A DNA stretch of 64,000 nucleotides from Catonia carolina (taxonomy: Eukaryota > Arthropoda > Insecta > Hemiptera > Achilidae). Below are positions 50,042-59,461 of this stretch, in pieces. The stretch covers positions 62,767,553-62,831,552 of the forward strand of contig JAQMRL010000001.1 in assembly GCA_035578175.1 (NCBI GenBank), given 5' to 3'. The notes beneath the pieces were generated by a model that was not told where the DNA came from, did not search any database, and saw only the letters and a list, made by a program, of their open reading frames with translations. Numbering within the stretch: the stretch's first letter is position 1; every line of letters begins with the position of its first letter. The position numbers and the translations under genes were made by a program.

Positions 50042-51371
50042 AATTCATTCATCATATTTATTTTGCCAATTTATTTTATTTAATACATGACATTTTATTA
50101 AATTTACCAATTTTTTTTATATATGACATGGTCTGTAAACCCGGGGAAAAAAGAAGTTTCCATGGGTTTATGCGTAATCAACGCGCACGAAAGTTATCCA
50201 AATATTTGTACGTTAATCGGCGTGAGCCTTTTGATTTTTACGCAGAGTGTGAACGGCGAGGCATATCCTTCGTATACAATCGACGAGACTCCGTGTTCAC
50301 TGCCGGGTTTCCCGGTGGTAGTTACACCCGTGTACATCCGTGTGCCTATAGATTGGCCAAACTTATATTTCACGATATATATCTTAACTCATATTCCAGT
50401 TTTCAACGACAACTTATCGAATACCAAAACATGTCCAATCCGCTTTCCAAATGTATCACCAGCGAACTTGAATCCAGAGGTATTAACCTCTACCCCATCC
50501 CCGGTTTCCGCCATAACAAGCCCAGAGCCCTCACGGCCTTCCGTGGTCCGTGCCCAGAAGTCAATGTGGCAGTCTCGGAACAAAAGAGAAATTTGCCAAG
50601 GGAGCTGTTGGCGGAAATAGAGTCGTATTAACACTCGAGTCATGTTAAGGACATTCGTCTCCAAACAGCAGGTTTTACTGTCCTTGTGGAAAAAAAAGAA
50701 CGCGAGCATGATTTCGAGGATTTTTATCAAATGTTTGTGCGGGCTGCCCTTGATGGGGCTCACAAACCCATGTGTGAGGCAGGAATTCATACATCATATT
50801 TATTTTGCCAATTTATTTTATTTAATACATGACATTTTATTAAATTTACCAATTTTTTTTATATATGACATGGTCTGTAAACCCGGGGAAAAAAGAAGTT
50901 TCCATGGGTTTATGCGTAATCAACGCGCACGAAAGTTATTCAAATATTTGTACGTTAATCGGCGTGAGCCTTTTGATTTTTACGCAGAGTGTGAACGGCG
51001 AGGCATATCCTTCGTATACAATCGACGAGACTCCGTGTTCACTGCCGGGTTTCCCGGTGGTAGTTACACCCGTGTACATCCGTGTGCCTATAGATTGGCC
51101 AAACTTATATTTCACGATATATATCTTAACTCATATTCCAGTTTTCAACGACAACTTATCGAATACCAAAACATGTCCAATCCGCTTTCCAAATGTATCA
51201 CCAGCGAACTTGAATCCAGAGGTATTAACCTCTACCCCATCCCCGGTTTCCGCCATAACAAGCCCAGAGCCCTCACGGCCTTCCGTGGTCCGTGCCCAGA
51301 AGTCAATGTGGCAGTCTCGGAACAAAAGAGAAATTTGCCAAGGGAGCTGTTGGCGGAAATAGAGTCGTATC
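50042..51371 (+). repeat. Satellite block XI, left part: 1 monomer plus a split monomer
   Basis: A complete monomer lies at 50042-50783, with CAG-free CGTATTAACAC near 50627 (Gln codon to TAA in the virus-like frame). The next monomer, 50784 onward, is cut at 51371 by retrotransposon 2. Confidence 0.92.
51359..51371. repeat. Target-site duplication of element 2, left copy
   Basis: ATAGAGTCGTATC precedes the poly(T) and recurs at 57444-57456, a 13-bp duplication. Confidence 0.9.
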
Positions 51372-51395
51372 TTTTTTTTTTTTTTTTTTTTTTTT

Positions 51396-51860
51396 GAGGC
51401 GAAAAACCTTAGCGAGGTTATCATCGCCTGTTGTTCTACACATGGGTGTAAAAACCCGAGTGCAGAACGCCTTTTTTAATATATACATACACATATATAT
51501 ACATATATACATACATATATATATATATATAATAGTTAAAATCTTATAATCTAGTATCACAGACAAAATAGGACAAAAAAAAAAAACACACATAAACTTA
51601 AACTTAATATCACAGTAACAATAAATAACAAAAATGACATTGACACTTACTTAATTAAAATCTTAAAAACTAATATCACAACTGAAAAATTACATTAAAA
51701 ACAAATAATATCACAGACATATGACGTCGCAAAAGGCTGTAAAGGGGCCTCATAATAAAAACACAGACATATAAATACAAACTTACAACTAATATAAATA
51801 CATATACTATAAAATAGAACTGATTAGCACATATAAAACATTGCAACACACCCTAGACTA
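51396..51860 (-). other. 3' UTR of element 2 with hairpins and AT microsatellite
   Basis: The region is homologous to 40151-40551. The GTTCTACAC/GTGCAGAAC inverted repeat has one mismatch, and the first hairpin is weakened (AACCTTAGCGAGGTT). An (AT)n and ACATAT microsatellite lies at about 51476-51532. TATCACA motifs recur. The region next to the ORF2 stop is longer than in element 1. Confidence 0.6.
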
Positions 51861-54800
51861 TCAGACACTGTTGTAAACACTGATGGATCGTAAAAATTTT
51901 AAAGTTGCGTCCAAAATAGGGCTTTCGTCACCGAGTATATTCCTTATGTCAGAGGGAATCTTGAATCGCCGACGCAGAGCTGCGTAGCAGACGCAATCAA
52001 CCAATACATGTTTGACTGACAAAGGACAATCGCATCTGCCACAAACTGGAGCATCACCAGACGTCATGAGATACCCATGGGTTAATCTGGTGTGCCCAAT
52101 TCTAAGTCGCGCGATGACAACTTCTTCCCTTCTATTCTTCCTCAGTGACGTATCCCAAGGCTTAACATTACGTTTTATTTCCCGAAGTTTGTTGCCATGA
52201 GAGCCAGTCCATTCTACCTGCCAGGAATCAGTGATGACACGCTTCACCAGGCCCACGAAATCTGACACAGTCAGATATTGCGTGAAAGCCGGTTGGCGTG
52301 CCGCCTCCTTAGCGGCCAAATCAGCAGCCTCATTTCCCGAGATTCCAGCATGACCCGGAACCCAGCAGAAAACAACGCTTACTCCTCTATCGTTAAGCTG
52401 CTTCACGGTGCCGTGGACATCTACAACTAGCGGGTGGCGTGAATATAAATCAGTAATCGACTGAAGGGCACTAAGCGAATCAGTGCACACCAACACCCGA
52501 CGCCCACGCACACAGACTACAGACAGAGCTTTACTGATAGCGTAAAGTTCAGCCGTGTAAACACTGGTTCCCACAGGTAATCCAAACAAATAGGTTCTCC
52601 CATTAGCAACAAACGAGCAACCGACTCCAACATCTGACTTTGATCCATCCGTGTATACAACCGTAGATGGTTTAATAGCTTCAACTAACTCACTGAAAAT
52701 GCTATTAAATACCACAGAACTTGTGTCTGCCTTTGAGTATTTACACATTTCAAAGTTAATGTGTAACTGAGCGATGGTCCAGGGTGGAAAGAGACATGAA
52801 TTACATGGGTACACACGAGGAATCTCAATACCGAGGTTGTTGCATATCCCCAACGCTCTTACACCGAATGGTGAAGGCAATCGGGCATTGATCAGATGCA
52901 AATCATGACAAGGGTTGTTGAGAATGATGTCATGCAAAAAATGATAAGGTCTAGCTTTCAACTTGGCAAAGTACGTCAATATAAGCTGCTGGCGACGTCT
53001 GTGTAACGACATTTCTCCACTTTCAACTAAGATGCTGACAACAGGGCTAGAACGAAAAGCACCTGTAGACAATCGTAAACATGAATTGTGGATCGTGTCA
53101 AGCATTCTCAGCGAAGTGGGAGTAGCAGATGAGTACGCTACAGCGCCATAATCTATACGTGATCGCACTAGAGCCTTGTAGAACCTTATCATACATGATC
53201 TATCAGCTCCCCAACATGTACCTGTAAGAACACGCAGAATATCAACCACCTTTAAGCACCTAGCCCGTAGGTCTTTTATATGCGGAACCCATGTAAGTCT
53301 TTTGTCGAATATAACACCTAGAAACCTGATTTCAGTGCTAACTTCGATATGTTGACCCATTAAATACAGTCTTGGAACATTATCAGTCCGTATTCGGCAA
53401 AACTGAATGCATTTAGTCTTCTCAGGAGAAAAACTAAAGCCAGTCTGCCGTGACCATTCCTCAAGCCGGTATATAGTAAGCTGTAGGGCTCGTTCAGCTG
53501 AAACAACATTTCTAGATGCAACATATATCGCAAAATCATCTACAAACAACGAACATTTAACAGGGTATACGCAACTTTTCACAATATTGTTAATGGCAAC
53601 CGCAAATAGGGTACAACTAATTACACTCCCCTGCGGTATACCATTTTCCAAATCAAACCTGTTTGACAAACTCTGACCAACCCTTACACGAAATGATCGG
53701 TCATCCAGAAAGTCTTTAATGAAGGCCAACATGTTCCCAGCGATGCCCCACTCCCGCAAGGTATTAAGAATACCTCGTCGCCAAGCCGTATCATATGCTT
53801 TTTTCAAATCAAAGAATACGGCAACGAGGCGCTGCCGCAATGCAAACGCATTGCAGATAGCCGTCTCAAGGGCCACCAAGTGGTCTGTCGAAGACCTCCC
53901 TCTCCGAAAACCGCTCTGTTCAGGAGCGAGGAAGTCATTCTTTTCCAGATACCACATGAGACGACTATTCACCATTCTTTCCATCACCTTACATACAACA
54001 CTTGTCAGAGAGATGGGGCGATAGCTGGAGGCCAACGTTTTATCTTTGCCAGGTTTGAGGATCGGGACAACAATTGCTTCTTTCCAAGATTCTGGAAGCT
54101 TTCTAGAAGCGTATATTTTATTAAAAATATGTAGGAGTTGCCTTAACCCGGAGTCTGGTAAATGCGCTATCATCGAAAGTGTAATTTCATCTCCTCCAGG
54201 CGAGGTATTTCGAGAAACTTTGAGCGCTTTTCTTAGTTCAGGCATTGAAAAAGGAATGTTCAGAGGATCATTTGTGTCCGCTATATGGAAAGGAAGAGAT
54301 TCAATGGTTTGCTTATGATTTTGAAATTGAATTGAATATGAAGACGTGAGAGACGCTGATCTTAACGAAGAACCAATTGCATTCGCAATGTCGATTGGTG
54401 ACGTAATCACGGAACCGTCAGTTTGCAACCCTGCAATTCGGTGCGGAGACATCCTTCCACAAACGGACCGCAGTTTTCTCCACACCGTTGTCACAGGGGT
54501 ACTCCTATTAATATCTGCAACATAACGGCTCCACGACTCTCTCTTACTCTCCAGAAAGATACGCCTACAGCAGGCCCGAGCTCTTCGGTAAGCTTCCAGG
54601 TTAGCATCCGTAGGTCTGCGACTAAAAGTTCGCAGGGCCCTACGACGGTCCTGAAGAGCCTCCTTACACCGATTATTCCACCAAGGCACCGGCGGCCGCC
54701 GCGCTTTACCCGATGTTTTAGGAATGCTCTGGGCAGCTGCTGCAGACATCCTCTCCACAAAGGAAGACAACAGGCTTCGTGCATCATCATCATCTTCATA

Positions 54801-55562
54801 TTCAGATTCCATCAAACTTGAAAACTCATTCCACCGTGCAAGCTTCTCTATCCATCGTTTTGGAAGGTCATCGACAGACTGGTAGTCAAAAAACTCGACC
54901 ACCACCGGTCGATGATCACTTCCGTACAGGTCTGGCAGTACTCTCCACAACAACCGTGGTACAAGGGACGGGCTACAGAAAGTAAGGTCCAAGCACGACC
55001 AGGATCCTGTTGAGGATGACATGAATGTTTCAGATCCATCGTTCAATAGACATAAGTCTAAATCACTCCGGACCCTCTCCACCATGTGACCTCTACCATT
55101 GCACAGTGAGGAGCCCCAAGAATAATGGTGACCATTGAAATCTCCTAGTAATATACATGGACTTGGTAACTGTTCCAGTAATTCTCGTATGGCTAGGTAT
55201 GAAATTTCTCTATTTGGTGGTAAGTAAATATTACACACACAAACTGACAACGGGACAGTAATCCTGATTGCCACGGCCTGAAGATCCGTCTGAATATCCA
55301 GACGTATCCCTTGCATTGACTGGTGAAGTAATATAGCGACCCCACCACCAGGGCCACCATGCAGGGAATCTTTCCTAAACATCTCGTATCCACGAACGGA
55401 GATTGAGACATCAGGCTGTAACATCGTCTCTTGCAGGCACAGCGCAATCGGACACTTTTCCCGGATCAATAACTTTATGTCTTCATACCTAGACCGGATC
55501 CCGCGAACATTCCATTGAATAATATTATTAAAGGGTATTTCAGAAAGAAAAGGACTTATGTG
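51861..55562 (-). CDS. ORF2 of element 2: APE endonuclease, reverse transcriptase, RNase H
   Basis: It has the same domain plan and the same catalytic residues as ORF2 of element 1, at the same numbering from the TTG at 55469 (1202 residues from there). The open frame reaches back to 55562, just after a TGA, and overlaps the end of ORF1 by 7 bases in a different frame. The endonuclease start IIQWNVRGIRSR lies in this part, with no ATG before it. Element 1 has ORF1 and ORF2 in the same frame instead, so the ORF1-ORF2 phase is not fixed within the family. That argues against programmed frameshifting and for reinitiation or another start. No internal stop is present. Confidence 0.93.
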   Translation of the reverse strand, partial: HISPFLSEIPFNNIIQWNVRGIRSRYEDIKLLIREKCPIALCLQETMLQPDVSISVRGYEMFRKDSLHGGPGGGVAILLHQSMQGIRLDIQTDLQAVAIRITVPLSVCVCNIYLPPNREISYLAIRELLEQLPSPCILLGDFNGHHYSWGSSLCNGRGHMVERVRSDLDLCLLNDGSETFMSSSTGSWSCLDLTFCSPSLVPRLLWRVLPDLYGSDHRPVVVEFFDYQSVDDLPKRWIEKLARWNEFSSLMESEYEDDDDARSLLSSFVERMSAAAAQSIPKTSGKARRPPVPWWNNRCKEALQDRRRALRTFSRRPTDANLEAYRRARACCRRIFLESKRESWSRYVADINRSTPVTTVWRKLRSVCGRMSPHRIAGLQTDGSVITSPIDIANAIGSSLRSASLTSSYSIQFQNHKQTIESLPFHIADTNDPLNIPFSMPELRKALKVSRNTSPGGDEITLSMIAHLPDSGLRQLLHIFNKIYASRKLPESWKEAIVVPILKPGKDKTLASSYRPISLTSVVCKVMERMVNSRLMWYLEKNDFLAPEQSGFRRGRSSTDHLVALETAICNAFALRQRLVAVFFDLKKAYDTAWRRGILNTLREWGIAGNMLAFIKDFLDDRSFRVRVGQSLSNRFDLENGIPQGSVISCTLFAVAINNIVKSCVYPVKCSLFVDDFAIYVASRNVVSAERALQLTIYRLEEWSRQTGFSFSPEKTKCIQFCRIRTDNVPRLYLMGQHIEVSTEIRFLGVIFDKRLTWVPHIKDLRARCLKVVDILRVLTGTCWGADRSCMIRFYKALVRSRIDYGAVAYSSATPTSLRMLDTIHNSCLRLSTGAFRSSPVVSILVESGEMSLHRRRQQLILTYFAKLKARPYHFLHDIILNNPCHDLHLINARLPSPFGVRALGICNNLGIEIPRVYPCNSCLFPPWTIAQLHINFEMCKYSKADTSSVVFNSIFSELVEAIKPSTVVYTDGSKSDVGVGCSFVANGRTYLFGLPVGTSVYTAELYAISKALSVVCVRGRRVLVCTDSLSALQSITDLYSRHPLVVDVHGTVKQLNDRGVSVVFCWVPGHAGISGNEAADLAAKEAARQPAFTQYLTVSDFVGLVKRVITDSWQVEWTGSHGNKLREIKRNVKPWDTSLRKNRREEVVIARLRIGHTRLTHGYLMTSGDAPVCGRCDCPLSVKHVLVDCVCYAALRRRFKIPSDIRNILGDESPILDATLKFLRSISVYNSV

Positions 55563-56950
55563 TCAAACACAATTTTCTCCTTCCCTTTCTTTCCTTTGAC
55601 TTGTATAAAGCCCTTATCAAGGGCCGATGGATCTCCTATCATATCGTGGATCTTGGACCCAGACGAAGGAGATTTTAGAAATTTAGACGCATCCACTGGA
55701 AGCGTCTTGGGCAATGAAAGGGGTTTCCCCTTTGAGGTAGAGGCGACTGTCTTATTTGACAGCTGAACTTTTGTATTCTGCGTCGCAGAGAGGTTACCAA
55801 CTTGAGGCACTGAACTCTTTAAACCAATTTCACTCTGTTTGGTGCTTAATAAAGCTTTCAGTGCAGAAGTCAGGGAAGCAACCTGTTTAGTTAGGTTCTC
55901 AACAACACTCTTCAACTCAACGCATGACAAGCACTCACCAGACACACGAGACTGGACACTAGTTGCAGCTGCAAACGAAATGTCAGGCTGGACTGCATTT
56001 CGAATGCTATTTCGTTTTCTGTACTCGCTCCGGGCAGCCGGAAAAGAAAGCTTCTGTTCAGACGAAATTTTCTGAATTTCCCGTTCTTCTTTATACTTGG
56101 GGCATTCCCGAGACCTTGCTGAATGACTTCCTTTACAGTTTGCACACAGTTCTGTTTCAGAAGTGCATTCGCTGTCTAAGTGGTCAGGTGAACTGCACTT
56201 GGCGCATATCGCAGGTTTCTTGCAGTTTGTTTTCGTATGTCCGTATTCCTGGCACTGAAAACAGCGCAGAGGGTTTGGGACATACGGTCTCACTCGAACA
56301 GACAAATAACCCAACTTAAGACGATCCGGAGGTTGAGGGGTGGAAAATGTTATGATAAGTGTCGGGGTACCGACATCAATTCCATTTTCCCGACGCATAA
56401 CTCTTTTGACTTGCGTCACTCTCTGGGAGGTAAGCTCCTCCAATAACTCAGCCTCAGACATATCTTGTATATCTCGAGAGTAAACTACTCCTCGAGATGA
56501 GTTGAGGGACCTATGCGGTTCAACGGTAACTGCAGTACTTCCGATTTGAGTAATTTTACCAACGCTGCTACTTTGCTTCGCAGACGTTGTTTCAATTAAC
56601 AAAGTACCATTCCTTAATTTCTTAATAGAGTGTGGCGAGCCACAAACCGACTGAACAGACCTGTTAATAATGAAAGGGGAAACTTTTGACAGCGACCCTT
56701 CTTCTGCAACACAACGAACAACAAAAAATTTGTCTGTGTTATCACCACTGTTATCACTATCGTCCGACAAGCTAGACCATAGTCTTTTCATACCGGGGGA
56801 AGATTGTTTGTGTAACATTATCTTAAGTGCTTTTCCAGTCATCGTGAAAGCAAGGTGCGGGCGGAGAGATGACCCGTGCACGCCGCAGGTCCCTAGTAAA
56901 AAGAAGGACCCGGCCGAGTACTCCCGGCAGCCATCTCCCACATATTTCAT
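55556..56950 (-). CDS. ORF1 of element 2: gag-like zinc-knuckle protein, complete
   Basis: The frame is open from 57010; the first ATG is at 56950, taken as the start. Three knuckles have the same spacings as in element 1 (motifs CFQCQEYGHTKTNC, CAKCSSPDHLDSEC and CANCKGSHSARSREC). The C-terminus continues past HDMI to a basic segment and ends KIVFDT, so this copy shows the full protein. An acidic Ser/Asp stretch (SSLSDDSDNSGDN) lies near the N-terminus. The role is RNA binding and particle assembly, by analogy with I-element ORF1. Confidence 0.9.
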   Translation of the reverse strand: MKYVGDGCREYSAGSFFLLGTCGVHGSSLRPHLAFTMTGKALKIMLHKQSSPGMKRLWSSLSDDSDNSGDNTDKFFVVRCVAEEGSLSKVSPFIINRSVQSVCGSPHSIKKLRNGTLLIETTSAKQSSSVGKITQIGSTAVTVEPHRSLNSSRGVVYSRDIQDMSEAELLEELTSQRVTQVKRVMRRENGIDVGTPTLIITFSTPQPPDRLKLGYLSVRVRPYVPNPLRCFQCQEYGHTKTNCKKPAICAKCSSPDHLDSECTSETELCANCKGSHSARSRECPKYKEEREIQKISSEQKLSFPAARSEYRKRNSIRNAVQPDISFAAATSVQSRVSGECLSCVELKSVVENLTKQVASLTSALKALLSTKQSEIGLKSSVPQVGNLSATQNTKVQLSNKTVASTSKGKPLSLPKTLPVDASKFLKSPSSGSKIHDMIGDPSALDKGFIQVKGKKGKEKIVFDT

Positions 56951-57010
56951 CCGGGCCGGGGAGTCAGGTACTGCCTGACCCACTGATACCGACGTCCCAG
57001 AGGCTCGCAC

Positions 57011-57443
57011 GCAGCAGTAAGAGCTCCGACACTCCTACCCATGGTCCACTTCTTGCCACAGTACCGAAGCGACTGGAAGGGCTAAAGGATGGCGCAAAGC
57101 CTCGGCAGAGCAAGCTCACAGCAGCACAACCACAGTCCAGACCTTCCAATCCGGAAAGGGTTACGCACGACCAGCCCGCATCCCATCCTCGCCAGCATTA
57201 TAAATGTGAGTAAGAAAACTTTGTGTATGTGTTGTGTGTAGGGTATGTAAATGTGTGTGTTGAAAGAAAGTGTGGTGTGTGTGATGTAGTATTATTGTTG
57301 TGTGTAGTGTAAGAGCAACCAGTGTATAGTTTTGAAATAAGGTTAGCTCTTAGCTGGGGTCCCGGGGTTGCCACACCCGCACACCCACATATATATGCAT
57401 GGACGAGCATTCATATATATAAGAATGGGTGCCCCCTGGGGGC
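57011..57443 (-). promoter_or_regulatory. 5' region of element 2 (candidate internal promoter)
   Basis: The region includes the same TG-rich tract as element 1 (57205-57320) and the CCCGGGGTTGCCACACCCG block. Beyond it are about 60 bp absent from element 1: an ATATAT-rich segment containing GCATGGACGAGCATTC and a GC palindrome at the insertion edge. This may be the true 5' end or extra sequence added at insertion; two copies cannot decide. Confidence 0.5.
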
Positions 57444-57456
57444 ATAGAGTCGTATC
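57444..57456. repeat. Target-site duplication of element 2, right copy
   Basis: ATAGAGTCGTATC, identical to 51359-51371, leads back into the monomer (AACACTCGAG). Confidence 0.9.
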
Positions 57457-58356
57457 AACACTCGAGTCATGTTAAGGACATTCGTCTCCAAACAGCAGGT
57501 TTTACTGTCCTTGTGGAAAAAAAAGAACGCGAGCATGATTTCGAGGATTTTTATCAAATGTTTGTGCGGGCTGCCCTTGATGGGGCTCACAAACCCATGT
57601 GTGAGGCAGGAATTCATTCATCATATTTATTTTGCCAATTTATTTTATTTAATACATGACATTTTATTAAATTTACCAATTTTTTTTTTTTTATATATGA
57701 CATGGTCTGTAAACCCGGGGAAAAAGAAGTTTCCATGGGTTTATGCGTAATCAACGCGCACGAAAGTTATCCAAATATTTGTACGTTAATCGGCGTGAGC
57801 CTTTTGATTTTTACGCAGAGTGTGAACGGCGAGGCATATCCTTCGTATACAATCGACCAGACTCCGTGTTCACTGCCGGGTTTCCCGGTGGTAGTTACAC
57901 CCGTGTACATCCGTGTTCCTATAGATTGGCCAAACTTATATTTCACGATATATATCTTAACTCATATTCCAGTTTTCAACGACAACTTATCGAATACCAA
58001 AACATGTCCAATCCGCTTTCCAAATGTATCACCAGCGAACTTGAATCCAGAGGTATTAACCTCTACCCCATCCCCGGTTTCCGCCATAACAAGCCCAGAG
58101 CCCTCACGGCCTTTCGTGGTCCGTGCCCAGAAGTCAATGTGGCAGTCTCGGAACAAAAGAGAAATTTGCCAAGGGAGCTGTTGGCGGAAATAGAGTCGTA
58201 TCAACACTCGAGTCATGTTAAGGACATTCGTCTCCAAACAGCAGGTTTTACTGTCCTTGTGGAAAAAAAAGAACGCGAGCATGATTTCGAGGATTTTTAT
58301 CAAATGTTTGTGCGGGCTGCCCTTGATGGGGCTCACAAACCCATGTGTGAGGCACG
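57457..58356 (+). repeat. Satellite block XI, right part: end of split monomer plus 1 monomer
   Basis: The split monomer ends at 57610. The next, 57611-58356, is 746 bp because the T run near 57680 is expanded to 12. It ends GGCACGACC instead of GGCAGGACC. Confidence 0.9.
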
Positions 58357-59079
58357 ACCGATCACTCCAGGGAGCATGATGTCGCAACAGGTTACCAGCT
58401 CTTCAGCTGGGTTACTGCCCTTGTGCACCATTTTTGGGAGTGCTCTCGGAAATAAAAAAGAAATGCAAGCCTCAGCGACCAGCGTCAATGTCATGGATTC
58501 GTTTCTTGACACACCCGGCTGCTTGCCCGCAAAACCCACTCCCAAGGATGAGGTTATAAAAAAAGGAAAAAAAGTTCGTCAATTATGGTAGAGAGCGAAT
58601 CCAACTTTCTGGTGCTCAAACACTTCACGGAAGACTTTGTCACAAAAACACGTGACTTGGCAAATGGTGAGGGCATTGGACTCTCATCCCTGAATGGTGC
58701 CTACAAGAGCATCTTCTTCCGTTGGTATTGGGTTTATCTGAAGTTTTTTAAAGGACACGACTGGAATACGTTTCTGGCATGGCTTGAGAAACAAAAAGCC
58801 GACGAATCGGACAAAACAGCATGGGAAAGTTCCACAAACATGGTGGACGGAATGACTTTTGCTTGTGAGCTTCTGTTCACCATAGCCCCTCTGTCCGATA
58901 CCGTCTCAAAAAAACTATTTGCCAGAGCGCTTGCGGACTACATAAATCCGCCCGTTCAGATAGACTCCGACAGGGTGTATTTTGCGCCCTGCAAATCTGA
59001 GCTGATATTTCACAGTAACTACTGGAAACAGGGTTTTGACTCTCCAGTCAAAACTTCCCCCCAAAACTTTTTTTTTTAA
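57743..59079 (+). pseudogene. RdRp-like endogenous viral pseudogene, long copy 11
   Basis: The open segments are 57743-58591 and 58585-59079, separated by the common one-base deletion next to the KVR-like motif (near 58579). Private changes are Arg-to-Pro in YNRPDS, Ala-to-Ser in HPCSYR, Gly-to-Arg in CEARPI and Ser-to-Thr in KPTPKDE. Confidence 0.5.
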
Positions 59080-59461
59080 TTCCTTCGTAGGAAATTTCAG
59101 GGTCTTGGACGTTGGACCGTTCTACGACGTCCTGGTGGAGGCAACCTTATAATATAGATTATTTTTATCTAGTAAAAAAAAAACAGGTAAGTGGTTGAGT
59201 GAAATTTGCAGGTTATTACAGCTGTATGGAGTTGAAGAATGGAGACATCTACTTGGAGTACGTTATACACACTCACACTACCTCACGAACAACAAAATCA
59301 CACTTTAAATTTAAAGTAAATTATTGTTTTAAATTAAATCCTGTTCAAAGGAAACACTAAATCTCGTGTATTAAACACGGTACATTTTAACTAATAAATC
59401 TTTCCTAATTTTAATTTTATTACAGCCGCAATACAATTCACATTAAAAAATAAACCAATTC
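59080..59461 (+). other. AT-rich spacer of long unit 11 with intron-like signals
   Basis: The donor-like GTAAGT begins at 59187 and the acceptor-like AG ends at 59425 (239 bp). GGAGTTGAAG replaces GGAGTAGAAG near 59232. No coding region is supported. Confidence 0.5.

Larger units (their letters stand above)
51372..57443 (-). mobile_element. I-group non-LTR retrotransposon, element 2 (full length)
   Basis: This 6.07-kb element on the minus strand has a 24-base poly(A) (T at 51372-51395) and a 13-bp target duplication. It belongs to the same family as element 1, with closely similar proteins, and both ORFs are uninterrupted. It has about 60 bp more at the 5' end than element 1, ending in the inverted repeat TGCCCCC-T-GGGGGCA (57430-57444). 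Of the two complete copies it is the better candidate for an active element. Confidence 0.93.
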
